Assembly: GCA_903832285.1 (NCBI GenBank)
Contig: CAILAY010000001.1
Coordinates: 1 to 64,000 of the forward strand
Origin: an uncultured beta proteobacterium
GTDB taxonomy: Bacteria; Pseudomonadota; Gammaproteobacteria; Burkholderiales; Burkholderiaceae_C
DNA: 64,000 nucleotides
Direction: 5' to 3'
The notes below the pieces were generated by a model. It ran no database searches. It saw only the letters and a program-made list of their open reading frames with translations, and was not told the DNA's origin. The position numbers were made by a program, and so were the translations under genes. The stretch's first letter is position 1; every line of letters starts with the position of its first letter. Of the stretch, positions 16,692 through 25,987 are shown one piece after another.

Positions 16692-17442
16692 CACGCACGT
16701 CCGCCACCGGATTCGAACCGAAGTCTTCTCGCGCCAGATAGGCAAGCACGCGGGCGGCGGCTTCGGCGGGAGAGGCGAGCAGACCCTTGTCCTTGAGCGC
16801 GGCAAAGTTGTTGCGCTCGGGGAAACCGGCCGCGTCGGCGCCGCGCAACTGCACCTGCATGTCGGTGTCGATCACGCCCGGCGCCAGCGAGCAGGCCTTG
16901 GCGCCGCGCGGCTTTTGTGCCTCGTCCATGGCCAGGCACCGGGTGAAGTGGTCCATGCCGGCCTTGGCCGCGCAATACGCTGCCTGCGAAGCCATTGCGC
17001 GTCGACCCAGGCCCGAAGAGATGTTGAGCACGCGCCGTGGTGCGTTCCAACTTTCGGTGCAGCGCAGGAACGTGGCTGTGAGTTGCAGCGGCGCTTCCAG
17101 ACCGACGCGCAGCGCGATGGCCAGATCGTGAGGACTGGACTGGCTCAGGGGAACGATGGGCGGGATCACACCGGCGTTGTTGATCAGGGTGGCGCGACCA
17201 AAACGGTTCGATGGCTGATCGCGCAGCCAGGTCGTCAGGCGCGCGCAGGCTTGCTCGCCATCGGCCAAGTCTTGCTGCCACTGCACCAGCTGCACGCCCG
17301 CGGCCTTGGCCGCGCGCTCCAGAATCTGACTGGTCTGACGCGAAATGCACAGCAGTTGATGGTCCGGTTGCAGCAACTGCAGCGCCAGTTCCAGTCCCAT
17401 GCCGCGCGATGCGCCGGTGATGAGAATGAGCTCTTGTGTCAT
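16684..17442 (-). CDS. Short-chain dehydrogenase/reductase, sepiapterin-reductase-like
   Basis: 252 residues with ITGASRGMGLELAL (cofactor loop), LINNAGVIPP, the catalytic Ser in NISSGLGRRA and YCAAKAGMD (YxxxK). I chose the ATG at 17442 (MTQELIL) because AAGGAG sits eight bases before it; an ATG seven codons upstream is in frame but lacks a site. The SDR subfamily resembles YueD/sepiapterin-type ketoreductases. Its end overlaps the DauA-like gene, so the pair is co-translated. A 2-oxo acid made by the dehydrogenase would be a logical substrate, though this is inference only. Confidence 0.85.
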   Translation of the reverse strand: MTQELILITGASRGMGLELALQLLQPDHQLLCISRQTSQILERAAKAAGVQLVQWQQDLADGEQACARLTTWLRDQPSNRFGRATLINNAGVIPPIVPLSQSSPHDLAIALRVGLEAPLQLTATFLRCTESWNAPRRVLNISSGLGRRAMASQAAYCAAKAGMDHFTRCLAMDEAQKPRGAKACSLAPGVIDTDMQVQLRGADAAGFPERNNFAALKDKGLLASPAEAAARVLAYLAREDFGSNPVADVRDA

Positions 17443-17496
17443 GCCATGTTCTCCTTGATGCAAGCGCCCTATTGTTCAACAAAAAAGTGCCTCTAG

Positions 17497-17548
17497 TCAG
17501 TTGAGGACAGAGCACGTGCGCTTCGCGCAGCATTGGTCTGTCCCGCAA
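17497..17548 (+). repeat. 52-bp REP-like palindromic element, copy 1
   Basis: It begins TCAGTTGAGGACAGAGCACG and ends TTGGTCTGTCCCGCAA. The outer inverted repeat GGACAGA...TCTGTCC encloses a smaller GC-rich hairpin. It differs from copy 2 at four positions and lies head-to-tail with it, eight bases apart (17549-17555 are the spacer). It is located between rluA and the SDR gene. Confidence 0.75.
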
Positions 17549-17555
17549 TCTTTGA

Positions 17556-17607
17556 TCAGTTGAGGACAGAGCACGCTCGCTTCGCGTAGCTTTGGTCTGT
17601 CCCGCAA
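17556..17607 (+). repeat. 52-bp REP-like palindromic element, copy 2
   Basis: Same element and orientation as copy 1. It lies 4 bases past the rluA stop on the transcript side, so the hairpin would form at the 3' end of the rluA message and could act as a stabiliser or weak terminator. Confidence 0.75.
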
Positions 17608-17611
17608 AGTC

Positions 17612-18292
17612 TCAGAAAGCGCAAGGACTCTCAAATCGCAGTGGTGCACCCGTCTCCGGATGCGTCAGTTCCAGTCGCCAGGCGTGCAGCATGAGGCGCG
17701 CAGTGCATGCTGCCTGCGCCGCATCAGTGTAGAGGCGGTCGCCCACGATCGAATGCCCGAGGGCTTTCAGGTGCACCCGCAATTGATGCGAGCGGCCGGT
17801 GAGTGGTTCGAGTTCCAGGCGCGTGCATGCGTTCGACTCATCCGCGTTTGCGGCGAAGGCGCGCCAACGCGGATCCGGGCTGAGAATGCGCCAGCGCGTG
17901 CTGCTGGGTTTGCCGCGCACGGCGTCGATCACGCGCAGTGGGCGGTTCGGCCAATCCAGCGCGATGGGCAGATCGATCAGACCCCAGGGTTCGGGCGGTG
18001 GCGCGACCGCGCCATGCACCAATGCGAGATAGCGCTTGCGGATCAACCGCCGGGCGAAAGCGTCGCTCAAAGCCCGTTGCACAGCCTTGCTGCGCGCCAT
18101 CAACAACAGGCCCGAAGTCGCCATGTCCAGCCGGTGCACCACCAGCGCGTCGGGCCAGATCGCCTGTGCGCGTGTGGCCAGACAATCCTGTTTGTCCGCG
18201 CCGCGCCCTGGCACCGTGAGCAGGTCGGCAGGTTTGTCCAGCACCAGCAGCGCGTCGTCAACGTAGAGGGCGTGAGGTGCGTCAGCACTCAT
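17612..18292 (-). CDS. rluA: RluA-family pseudouridine synthase
   Basis: 226 residues, close in length to E. coli RluA (dual 23S rRNA/tRNA specificity). The catalytic motif VVHRLDMATSGLLLMA contains the essential Asp. It is preceded by VLDKPADLLTVPGRG and followed by RKRYLALVHG and LTGRSHQLRVHLKALGHSIVGDRLY, all family hallmarks. I chose the ATG at 18292 (MSADAPHALYVDD), which slightly overlaps the miaA end region. Exact RNA target cannot be read. Both rluA and miaA modify RNA, which suits their tandem order. Confidence 0.9.
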   Translation of the reverse strand: MSADAPHALYVDDALLVLDKPADLLTVPGRGADKQDCLATRAQAIWPDALVVHRLDMATSGLLLMARSKAVQRALSDAFARRLIRKRYLALVHGAVAPPPEPWGLIDLPIALDWPNRPLRVIDAVRGKPSSTRWRILSPDPRWRAFAANADESNACTRLELEPLTGRSHQLRVHLKALGHSIVGDRLYTDAAQAACTARLMLHAWRLELTHPETGAPLRFESPCAF

Positions 18293-18297
18293 TTGGA

Positions 18298-19335
18298 TCA
18301 GGTCCGCTCCGTCAGCGCTTGTGCCAGCGCCAGCACTTTTTGCATTGCGTCCGGAGCGTCGCAATACACCACACGGCGCTGCGGCATGGAGCGCAACCAA
18401 GTGAGCTGGCGCTTGGCCAGTTGGCGCGTGGCAAAGATGCCCTTGTCGCGCAAGGTGGAGAGTTCTTCGGCGTCCAGCCCTGTTGCCGCGTTGGTGTCCA
18501 AGCCGGCCACCACTTCCGGGTTCGAGCCGCGCTTCACGTGTGCTTCCAGCGCTTCCCAGGTCTGCCGATAACCCACGCAGCGCATCGACGGCAAATCGGG
18601 ATTCAGGTTGCCGCTTGCGCGCAGCAATTTCACTTCGTCTATCAGGCCTGCCGCCAGCATCGCGTCAAAGCGCTGGGCAATACGCTCGTGCAGCCAGGCA
18701 CGGTGCTGCGGCTCGAGCGAAATCAGTGGCAGTTGGCCCATGCCCTGAAGTTGGCGATTGCGGTCCTTTGCCGCATGCAATGCCGACAGCGTTTGACCGG
18801 ACACGCGAAACACTTCGAGTGCGCGCTGGATACGCTGCGAATCGTTCGGCGCGAGGCGCTCCGCGGTGATGGCATCCACTCGCGCCAGCTCGGCGTGCAG
18901 GGCGGGCCAGCCCATAGCCCGGGCTTGCGCTTCCAGTTCCGCGCGAACCGCGGGGTCGGCGGCGGGCAGCGCATCCAAGCCGTCAAACAGCGCCTTGAAG
19001 TAGAGCATGGTCCCGCCTACCAGCAGCGCCAAGTGACCACGGGCATTGATCTCTGCGATCAGCCCCTGAGCGTCTGCCGCAAACTCGGCCGCGCTATAGG
19101 CTTGCGATGGGTCGCGGATGTCAATCAGATGGTGGGGCACGGTCAAGAGTTCAGCCGCTGCGGGCTTGGCCGTGCCGATGTCCATGCCGCGATAAACCAG
19201 GGCCGAATCCACGCTGATGATTTCCACCTGACCCCGAAACTTCTGCGCGATGGCAAAGGCCGCTGCCGTCTTGCCTGAGGCCGTCGGACCTGCCAGGCAC
19301 AGGGCGTGCACATTGTGGGTCGTGGTGATGTTCAT
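18298..19335 (-). CDS. miaA: tRNA dimethylallyltransferase
   Basis: 345 residues. It transfers the dimethylallyl group to A37 of tRNAs reading U-starting codons. P-loop [32 protein letters not shown] and [19 protein letters not shown] are MiaA signatures; [12 protein letters not shown] lies in the C-terminal part. The ATG at 19335 overlaps the stop of the upstream exporter gene (ATGA). A much longer frame upstream is only the shadow of that exporter. In many relatives miaA follows mutL directly; here several genes intervene. Confidence 0.96.
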   Translation of the reverse strand: MNITTTHNVHALCLAGPTASGKTAAAFAIAQKFRGQVEIISVDSALVYRGMDIGTAKPAAAELLTVPHHLIDIRDPSQAYSAAEFAADAQGLIAEINARGHLALLVGGTMLYFKALFDGLDALPAADPAVRAELEAQARAMGWPALHAELARVDAITAERLAPNDSQRIQRALEVFRVSGQTLSALHAAKDRNRQLQGMGQLPLISLEPQHRAWLHERIAQRFDAMLAAGLIDEVKLLRASGNLNPDLPSMRCVGYRQTWEALEAHVKRGSNPEVVAGLDTNAATGLDAEELSTLRDKGIFATRQLAKRQLTWLRSMPQRRVVYCDAPDAMQKVLALAQALTERT

Positions 19336-20585
19336 GCCCGCGTCAAAGTACCCCGATCGTGGCGTTGTACCAGCGTCCACGCCGTGAGGGAAACGCAGAC
19401 GCTCCAGAACCAGACACCGTTGGTCAGAGGCAGCACCGTGCCGTCCATGTTCACGCCGAGCCAGGTACCCATGGCAAACGCGGCCAGCATCATCAGGAAA
19501 CCATTCAGTGCCGACGCCGCACCTGCAGCGTGGGGAAAGGGTCCGACAGCGCCGCTCTGGCCGCAGGGTTGGTGCACACCATGCCCGATCATGTACAGGT
19601 AGAACGGCGGCAACAGGGTCCATACGCTGTGGCAACCCGCAAGGGCCAATCCGCCCATCAGAGTTCCCGCGGTGAGCGTGATGCCGCCCGCCAACGCCAG
19701 GGTGCGGTGCAGGCCCAGGCGCTGCAACAGACGGCGACACAGCAGCGTGCCCAGGATGTAGGAAATGGACGAGAAGAACATCACCAGGCCGAACTGGGGT
19801 TTGCTCAAGCCCAGTACCTGGATGCAGACGAAGGACGAGGAAGCGAGAAAGGTGAAGAGACCGGCGTAGGAGCAGACCGAGAGCGCCGAGAACGCAACGA
19901 ACGTGGGGTGGCGCAGTATGTGCCACCCATTGCGCCCCAGTGTGCTCACCTGCAGGGCGCGCGGATTCTTGTGCGGTAAGGTTTCCTCAAAGCGCCACAG
20001 GATGATGGCCAGGGTGGCACCCGAGCACAGTGCCAGCGTGAAAAGCACTGCGCGCCAGTCCAGCCAATGCGCCAGCGCACCGCCCACAGGTGCGCTCAGG
20101 CAGGCGATGACACCCAGGCCGGTCATGCCCTTGGACATGACTCGCGCGCCCTCCAGAGGCTGGTATAGGTCGCGCACGATGGCACGGGCACACATCACGG
20201 CCGCACCCATCGCCGCTCCCTGCACGGCACGCCACAGGATCAGCCACGCCATGCTGGGCGCCACTGCGCAGGCCAGTGCCGAGAGGACGTAGGCTCCCAG
20301 ACCCCACAACAGAATGGGCCGGCGGCCGTAGCGGTCCGACAAGGGTCCCCAGATCAACTGCGAACACCCGAACGCCAGCAACAACGCCGTAAGCGTGAGT
20401 TGTGCCTGCGACATGGTCGCGCCAAAACCCTGAGTCAGCGCCGGCAGTGCGGGCAGGTACATGTCGGTGGTGAGAGGCTGCAGGCCCAGCAGCAGCGATA
20501 GCAGCAACACGATCAGTCCGGGGGACATGGTGTGGGCGGCCGCGGTGTGTGTCGCCGCGCCTGAACCCGAACGGGAATGTGACAT
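19332..20585 (-). CDS. Bcr/CflA-type MFS drug exporter
   Basis: 417 residues with about twelve hydrophobic segments. The opening [20 protein letters not shown] and the loop [18 protein letters not shown] (the MFS motif A) are characteristic of the Bcr/CflA proton-driven multidrug family. It ends in an ATGA overlap with miaA. Substrate cannot be deduced. The upstream hypothetical gene at 20639 diverges from it, leaving 53 bases for both promoters. Confidence 0.88.
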   Translation of the reverse strand: MSHSRSGSGAATHTAAAHTMSPGLIVLLLSLLLGLQPLTTDMYLPALPALTQGFGATMSQAQLTLTALLLAFGCSQLIWGPLSDRYGRRPILLWGLGAYVLSALACAVAPSMAWLILWRAVQGAAMGAAVMCARAIVRDLYQPLEGARVMSKGMTGLGVIACLSAPVGGALAHWLDWRAVLFTLALCSGATLAIILWRFEETLPHKNPRALQVSTLGRNGWHILRHPTFVAFSALSVCSYAGLFTFLASSSFVCIQVLGLSKPQFGLVMFFSSISYILGTLLCRRLLQRLGLHRTLALAGGITLTAGTLMGGLALAGCHSVWTLLPPFYLYMIGHGVHQPCGQSGAVGPFPHAAGAASALNGFLMMLAAFAMGTWLGVNMDGTVLPLTNGVWFWSVCVSLTAWTLVQRHDRGTLTRA

Positions 20586-20638
20586 GCGCTGGAGCGTACC
20601 AGAAGGGATAATCCCAATAACTCCGCATCAGGAACCGC

Positions 20639-21508
20639 ATGAACTTCGATCAATTTTTGGAACAAGCCTGGAGCGAACATGGCGATGATGCCTACGCTGT
20701 GAGCGTGCGACTCAAGAGCGCGCGCACGTTGCTGGCGCAGCCTGTCCAGGTGCCCGCTCTGGCGCGCATCCTGGCGCACGTATTCGGTGAGCATCTGGGC
20801 GACTGGAGCAGCGCGCAGCATGAATTGGCGCAGTTGCAGGAACATCCGCTATGCCTGTCCGATGCCCGGGCCTCCAGCGCCGTGCGCGTGGCGCAGGCGG
20901 CACTGGCGCTGGCCCAGGGTACGGTGCCGCAAGGGGCGAAACTGACGGACGAGGAGCGCGTGCGCGCCCTGAGTTCCGCGAGCGCGATTTGCCTGGGGCG
21001 CGGCGAACTGGGAAATGCCTCGGATCTGTTTGAGTTGTGTCTGAAATTGGTGGCGTTGTTGCCCGCCGCGAGCGCCGACTTTCAACGCCCACTGGCAGTT
21101 GCGGCCAATAATCTGGCCTGTGCGCTGGGCGAATTGCCGCTGCGCAGCGAGCAGCAGAACGCGCAGATGATCTCGGCGGCGCAAACGGCACGGCAGTACT
21201 GGGAACGGGTCGGCACCTGGCTGGAAACCGAGCGCGCCGACTACGTTCTGGCCAAGTCCTGTTGGCGTGCCGGGCAACTGCCAGCGGCGGCGAGCCACGC
21301 GGTTGCATGCCTGAGTCTTTGTCAGGCGAACAACGCCCCGGCATTCGAGTTGTTCTTTGCCCATGAAATTGCGGCTCTCGTGTCGAAGTCCCTGGGCTAC
21401 GGCGCCGCGTTTGAAGCGGCGCGGCAATCGGCGCTCAAGGTCTTTGATGCACTGGACCCACAGGATCAGGCCGCATGTCAGGGAGAGCGTGATGCGTTGC
21501 TGGTTTGA
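20639..21508 (+). CDS. Hypothetical helical-repeat protein
   Basis: 289 residues, no signal peptide, almost entirely helical and Ala/Leu-rich. Paired helices such as LSSASAICLGRGELGNASDL and ADYVLAKSCWRAGQLPAAAS resemble TPR-like repeats, with little sequence identity to any family I know. ATG start at 20639 after a GGAACCGC stretch. It overlaps the next gene by 17 bases, suggesting co-translation. Probably a cytoplasmic scaffold; no enzymatic motif is visible. Confidence 0.75.
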   Translation: MNFDQFLEQAWSEHGDDAYAVSVRLKSARTLLAQPVQVPALARILAHVFGEHLGDWSSAQHELAQLQEHPLCLSDARASSAVRVAQAALALAQGTVPQGAKLTDEERVRALSSASAICLGRGELGNASDLFELCLKLVALLPAASADFQRPLAVAANNLACALGELPLRSEQQNAQMISAAQTARQYWERVGTWLETERADYVLAKSCWRAGQLPAAASHAVACLSLCQANNAPAFELFFAHEIAALVSKSLGYGAAFEAARQSALKVFDALDPQDQAACQGERDALLV

Positions 21509-21995
21509 CCGTGCGCTGTGCCTGCTGGTCTTCACAGGAGGAATGCTGATGAACGCCAAAGCCCAAATTGCAATCCCAACCGCGTTGCCGGGCAACCCGG
21601 ATCTGGTGCAACAGGTGCTGGCCACGGAGCGCGCATTCGCCAAGACCATGGCGCAGCGCGATTTCACGGCGTTCAGCACCTTTCTGTCGGAAGAAGCCGT
21701 GTTCTTCTCCGAACCTGCACCGCTGCGCGGCAAGCAGGCCGTGGCGGCCTTCTGGAAGCGATTCTATGCAGGACCGGAGGCGCCATTTTCGTGGGAACCC
21801 GAGGAGGTGCAGGTACTGGATTCCGGCAGCCTGGCGTTAAGCACGGGACCGGTGCGCAACGCCAAAGGCGTGCTGATCGCCACCTTCACCTCGATCTGGC
21901 GTAAGGAGCAGCCCGGCATATGGCGCATCGTGTTCGACAAGGGAAACGACGCGTGCGAATGTGCCACGCGCTCCGGTGCTTCACCGACCCCTTAG
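21492..21995 (+). CDS. Secreted SnoaL/DUF4440-like (NTF2-fold) protein
   Basis: 167 residues. An N-terminal signal peptide (FDRALCLLVFTGGMLMNAKAQ, likely cleavage after AKAQ) is followed by an NTF2-like domain: VLATERAFAKTMAQRDFTAFSTFLSEEAVFF is written here by its ends, VLATERAFAKT and FLSEEAVFF. Next come GKQAVAAFWKRFY and a C-terminal ATFTSIWRKEQPGIWRIVFD. These match the DUF4440/ketosteroid-isomerase-like family of small periplasmic proteins. ATG at 21492 with GGGAGA upstream. Its 3' end overlaps the convergent mutL end by 15 bases. Function unknown. Confidence 0.8.
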   Translation: MRCWFDRALCLLVFTGGMLMNAKAQIAIPTALPGNPDLVQQVLATERAFAKTMAQRDFTAFSTFLSEEAVFFSEPAPLRGKQAVAAFWKRFYAGPEAPFSWEPEEVQVLDSGSLALSTGPVRNAKGVLIATFTSIWRKEQPGIWRIVFDKGNDACECATRSGASPTP

Positions 21996-23867
21996 GAACA
22001 GGGCATCCAGCTCTTTCATCGTGACCTGACGCCAGGTCGGTCGGCCATGGTTGCACTGGTCCGAGCGTTGTGTAGCTTCCATCTGACGCAGCAGGGCGTT
22101 CATCTCTTCCAGTGTGAGCTTGCGGTTGGCGCGCACCGCACCGTGGCAGGCCATGGTGGCGAGGATGTCGTGCTGGGCGCGCTGGACCACGCTGCTGGCA
22201 CCGTGTTGCGCCAGTTCGGCCAGCACGCTGCGCGCCAGCTCGACCGCATCGCCCTGCGCGAGTGCGCTGGGAACGGCGCGCACGGCCAGCGTTTTGCTGG
22301 AAAACGCCGTGATCTCCAGACCCAGCAGGCGCAGCGTGTCCGCGCTGCCTTCGGCGCTGGCGATTTCTGCGGGCGTGGCGGCGAATGTGGCGGGGATCAG
22401 CAGCGGCTGGCTGGCGATGGCCTTGGCCTGTTTCGGATCGGCGGCGGCCCACTGATCCTTCAGCCGTTCGTACACGATGCGCTCGTGCGCTGCGTGCATG
22501 TCAACGACGATCAGGCCCTGGGCGTTTTCCGCCAGGATGTATACGCCCTGCAACTGGGCCAGTGCGCGTCCCAGGGGCCAGTCGGCAGCGCTGGCGAGTG
22601 CTTGCACGGTCTCTGTGGAAGTGACGACTGCATGACGGTCCGGCGCGGGTGCAACATCGCCCGCCATCGCCTGCCGGGAACGCTGTACCGGCCACAGCGC
22701 CTCGATATCCGAGACGCGATGGGCGGTCTTGGCATTGAACTGCATCGCTTGTTGCGGCCACGGCATGGGCCTGAGCGTTTCGCTGTGACCCAACTTGGGC
22801 GCCTGCGTTTTCACCTCAGTTCGGTGCAACGCAGTGGCCTCATCAGACTCGGCGATGCTGCCGCTGCGCGGCGCCGCCAAAGCGTTCTCCACTGCGTGGC
22901 GCACCGCTTGATGCACTTCGCGACTGTCGCGAAAACGCACCTCGATCTTGGTCGGATGCACGTTCACGTCGACGCGTGTCGGGTCCATCTCCACATACAA
23001 CGTGAACACCGGCTGGCGCTGACCATGCAGCACGTCCTCATAGGCGCTGCGCGCTGCGTGGGTGATGACCTTATCGCGCACGAAGCGGCCGTTGACGTAG
23101 GCAAACTGCTGGTCTGCCCGAGTGCGCGCGGCGTCGGGGACGCCGGCGCGCCCGGTGACGCGAATGTTGCCCGCGCGGTGCTCAACGGCGACCGATTGCG
23201 CAATGAAGTCCTGCCCCAGCACATCGCCCAGGCGCTGCTCCAACGCGCCAGCGCGCCACTGCTCGACGAGCCGGCCCTCGTGCCAGATGGAAAAGCCCAC
23301 GTCGGGGCGCACCAGCGCATGGCGGCGCACGGCCTCGACGCAATGCGCCAGTTCGGTGGCGTCGGCCTTGAGGAATTTGCGCCGCGCCGGGGTGCTGTAG
23401 AAAAGCCCCTTCACTTCCACTGTCGTGCCCCGCGCTCGGGCCGTCGGCCGCAGTTCGCCGGTCCGGCCATCCAGCACATAGGCGTTCGCCTGCTCCGCAG
23501 TGCGGGACAGCAGGGCGCAGTCGGCGATCGAGTTGATGGCCGCCAGCGCCTCGCCGCGAAAGCCCATGGTGCCCACCGATTCCAGATCTGACAGGCTGGC
23601 AATCTTGCTGGTGGCGTGACGCTTGAAGGCGATGGGTAACTCCTGCGGCAGCATGCCGATACCGTCGTCTTCCACTGCAATCAGGCGCACGCCTCCGGCG
23701 AGCAGTCGAACAGTGACCTGCGTCGCTCCCGCGTCAAGTGCGTTGTCCACCAATTCGCGCACCACCGATGCAGGGCGCTCCACCACTTCGCCCGCAGCGA
23801 TCTGACTGATGAGTTCGTCGGGAAGTTCAAGGATGGGGCGACGAGGAAGGAGGATGGCTGCGGTCAC
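21981..23867 (-). CDS. mutL: DNA mismatch repair protein MutL
   Basis: 628 residues, full length. The GHKL ATPase motifs are intact: ELVDNALDAGATQV, VEDDGIGM and TMGFRGEALAAI. The C-terminal domain contains DMHAAHERIVYE, matching the DxHAx2Ex4E metal-binding endonuclease motif found in MutL proteins of bacteria without MutH, and ACHGAVRANRKL. It should therefore nick DNA itself during repair. ATG start at 23867, with about 110 bases to the tail-tube gene upstream. The stop overlaps the convergent SnoaL-like gene. Confidence 0.97.
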   Translation of the reverse strand: MTAAILLPRRPILELPDELISQIAAGEVVERPASVVRELVDNALDAGATQVTVRLLAGGVRLIAVEDDGIGMLPQELPIAFKRHATSKIASLSDLESVGTMGFRGEALAAINSIADCALLSRTAEQANAYVLDGRTGELRPTARARGTTVEVKGLFYSTPARRKFLKADATELAHCVEAVRRHALVRPDVGFSIWHEGRLVEQWRAGALEQRLGDVLGQDFIAQSVAVEHRAGNIRVTGRAGVPDAARTRADQQFAYVNGRFVRDKVITHAARSAYEDVLHGQRQPVFTLYVEMDPTRVDVNVHPTKIEVRFRDSREVHQAVRHAVENALAAPRSGSIAESDEATALHRTEVKTQAPKLGHSETLRPMPWPQQAMQFNAKTAHRVSDIEALWPVQRSRQAMAGDVAPAPDRHAVVTSTETVQALASAADWPLGRALAQLQGVYILAENAQGLIVVDMHAAHERIVYERLKDQWAAADPKQAKAIASQPLLIPATFAATPAEIASAEGSADTLRLLGLEITAFSSKTLAVRAVPSALAQGDAVELARSVLAELAQHGASSVVQRAQHDILATMACHGAVRANRKLTLEEMNALLRQMEATQRSDQCNHGRPTWRQVTMKELDALFLRGR

Positions 23868-23978
23868 CCGGGCATTCTAGCCATGGGCATACCAAGTTGC
23901 ATCGACCCCATTTCTGCCTTGAATTTTTTCGCGGGATACGTTCGCCGACCCCGCGGAACAACGGTCCACAGTCGCGCG

Positions 23979-24425
23979 TCAACCGCAGGTGATCTCCACG
24001 CCGTCGAAGTCGAGTTCGATGGATTCGACCTGCACCGCATTTTGCATCGCGTTCAGCACCGAGTACGACAGCCCGACCGGTCGGACGTGCCGGAAGAGCC
24101 ATGTCAAAACGACGGACGAATGATCCGCGGCCAGCAACTGGACTTTGACGTTGCGCTGCTTGGGCGCATGGCCACGTCGCGCCAGATCCCACCACGCATA
24201 GAGATCAAGCGATGCGGTCACGCCGCGCCGCAGGATCAAGTGCTTGGCCTCCACTTCCTGATTGCCAGGAAGCTGCGGTGCTGACTGCCACGCCGACAGT
24301 TGCGCGGTGGAATCAGCCCTGAAAGTCGGGAACACCACTTCACAAAAACCGGCGTCCGGATGGTGCGGATCACCGGTCCCGATGTCCACCAGGAAGTTGG
24401 AGTTCAGCTGCGGCTGCTTCAGCAT
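23979..24425 (-). CDS. Contractile-tail tube protein, gp19 family (divergent paralogue)
   Basis: 148 residues of the T4 gp19-like tail-tube family. NSNFLVDIGTG near the N-terminus, KHLILRRGVTASLDLYAWWD in the middle and VESIELDFDGVEI at the end match the neighbour at 24430-24882 position by position, but it is much more divergent from the family consensus. I chose the ATG at 24425, four bases after the neighbour's stop. No sheath, baseplate, spike, tape-measure or AAA ATPase gene is nearby. Whether it forms tubes is unknown. Confidence 0.8.
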   Translation of the reverse strand: MLKQPQLNSNFLVDIGTGDPHHPDAGFCEVVFPTFRADSTAQLSAWQSAPQLPGNQEVEAKHLILRRGVTASLDLYAWWDLARRGHAPKQRNVKVQLLAADHSSVVLTWLFRHVRPVGLSYSVLNAMQNAVQVESIELDFDGVEITCG

Positions 24426-24429
24426 CAAA

Positions 24430-24882
24430 CTACTCCATGTCGAGTCGTTCGCAGGCCAGAACCAGTTCCTCCATGGCGACGTCGGTACCTCGCGCATTGA
24501 AAGGTCCGCTGGTGTGCTTGATGATGCGGGTGCGTTGCAGTTTCCAGGTCAGGACGATGTTGGTGTGGTCCTCGCTCTGGAGCTGGATGGTGACGGTACG
24601 AAGCGCCTGCTGGTCGCCATTTCGAATCTGGTCCAGCCAAGCGTAAAGGTTCATCGATCCGATCACGCCGCGCTTGAGGGTGACGTCCGAGGCTTTGTGC
24701 AGACCGGTGATCTTGATGCTGCTGTTTTCCTTCGAATTACCATTGCGGTATTCGGTCACGGCGACTTCCGTGCTCAAACCGCTGACTTCCTGAAAGCCTG
24801 CCTGCGCGCCCTCGGTCACGCCATCGCCTAAATCGACGAGAAAATTGAACTGGTGGTAGGGTCGATCGCGCAAGCTGGCCAT
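24430..24882 (-). CDS. Contractile-tail tube protein, gp19 family
   Basis: 150 residues, close to the consensus of inner-tube proteins from phage tails and extracellular contractile injection systems: FNFLVDLGDGVTEGAQAGFQEV (read in parts), VAVTEYRNGNSKENS, VTLKRGVIGSMNLYAWLDQI and MEELVLACERL. These pack as hexameric rings in the tail tube. It is the upstream member of a two-gene unit with the divergent paralogue. Being next to mutL, without other tail genes, it is an orphan component. Confidence 0.88.
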   Translation of the reverse strand: MASLRDRPYHQFNFLVDLGDGVTEGAQAGFQEVSGLSTEVAVTEYRNGNSKENSSIKITGLHKASDVTLKRGVIGSMNLYAWLDQIRNGDQQALRTVTIQLQSEDHTNIVLTWKLQRTRIIKHTSGPFNARGTDVAMEELVLACERLDME

Positions 24883-24981
24883 GGCGTTCTCCGTTGGAAT
24901 GAGGGGACAGTATCAAACGGATCCAATGCGAGGTCAACATCGGGAGCGAGGCCCGGCCGCAGTTGACTTAGCCGGTGAACG

Positions 24982-25935
24982 CTAGGGCGTTTCGATCTGC
25001 TGCCTGAGTTCGAGATACAAGTGCAAACGGGGACCACCGAGGGCCACCGCTCTGGCAATCGCATCCAAGGCGGGTTTTCGTTGTCCTTGTTCAAACAAGA
25101 CCTGGGCCAGGTTGTTCCAGGCATCAGAGAAATCGGGATGGCTGACCACCGCGGCCTGATAGGCGATGCGCGCTGCGGGCAAATTGTCGGACGCGTAAGC
25201 GGTGTTGCCCGCACCCAGCAATAAGCTTGGCTGGGTTGGCCATTTTTGCAACGCCGTGGCATAGGCGATGCGCGCGGCCGCGGGTTGCACGCGTTCCAGC
25301 TCCGCGAGGCTCTGTGCAAACGTTTCGGCTTCGGCCGTTGCGGGCAGGCGCTGCGGTGTCAAAGCGACCATGGCCCAATAGCCGCTACGGGCCCAAGTCC
25401 GTTCAAATGTGAACAGCGACATGTTCATGTGCGCAGTTCGGCCAGAGTTCAACAGCAACTGGTTTCGGTCGCGGTCATAGCCAATGATCACAGCGTAGTG
25501 CCACATGGGGTAGATTGGCAGCGACAGGTTTTGCAGCACCAGCACCGGGTTGCCGGCGGCAACCTCGCGCAGCAGGGTCTCCATACCGGGTGCCAGCAAG
25601 TAGGCCGGCAGTCCGTTGCGCCGGGTGGCCGCCAGCATTTCCACTTGCAGGCTGCCTTCACGCGCTGGCAAGTAGACCTGATTCAACAGTTGCTCCGGCG
25701 TCATTTGAAGTCCCGCGGCCTGCAACACCGAGGCTAGAGATGCCGGTCCGCATTCGTGGTCTTCCTGCGCAAAAAAAGGAATATCTTTGATTTCTGACTG
25801 CGCCGGAAGGTCTGGTGGCCAATGCTGCTCCAGGCCGATCATTTGTGGTGAAGCGCAGCCTGCGAGCAATAGCAATACACAAACAAAAACCCCCGCCTGA
25901 GCGAGGGTTCGAAGCGTGAAAGAACCAACTTTCAT
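24982..25935 (-). CDS. C39-like cysteine peptidase lipoprotein with TPR tail (PA2778 family)
   Basis: 317 residues. A signal peptide ends in the lipobox LLLLAGC (Cys27). A C39-like papain-fold domain follows, with the presumed nucleophile Cys62 in EDHECGPASLASVL and His146 in PMWHYAVIIGYD. Residues about 200-310 form TPR-like helices (YATALQKWPTQPSLLLGAGN, DAWNNLAQVLFEQGQ). This matches the PA2778 family, usually encoded with a PA2779-family protein, which is also present upstream (25988-26377). It should be an envelope-anchored protease or protease-like protein. Natural substrate is unknown. Its start lies inside the hairpin repeat at 25927-25963. Confidence 0.88.
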   Translation of the reverse strand: MKVGSFTLRTLAQAGVFVCVLLLLAGCASPQMIGLEQHWPPDLPAQSEIKDIPFFAQEDHECGPASLASVLQAAGLQMTPEQLLNQVYLPAREGSLQVEMLAATRRNGLPAYLLAPGMETLLREVAAGNPVLVLQNLSLPIYPMWHYAVIIGYDRDRNQLLLNSGRTAHMNMSLFTFERTWARSGYWAMVALTPQRLPATAEAETFAQSLAELERVQPAAARIAYATALQKWPTQPSLLLGAGNTAYASDNLPAARIAYQAAVVSHPDFSDAWNNLAQVLFEQGQRKPALDAIARAVALGGPRLHLYLELRQQIETP

Positions 25936-25963
25936 GACTCGGTGCTTCTCAGTCGAAGCATGA
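25927..25963. repeat. Imperfect hairpin repeat (copy B)
   Basis: AACTTTCATGACTCGGTGC, a short loop, then AGTCGAAGCATGA. It resembles copy A at 9177-9220 in both arms. Here it contains the start codon of the PA2778-family gene, so a hairpin would cover its translation start. Confidence 0.4.
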
Positions 25964-25987
25964 TGCTTGGCCGGGGTGCGGGTCGCG

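Noticed and set aside
19336..19926. Long upstream extension of the miaA frame
   Set aside because: It overlaps the exporter gene in another frame, has no family likeness, and the ATG at 19335 gives a normal MiaA with an ATGA overlap.
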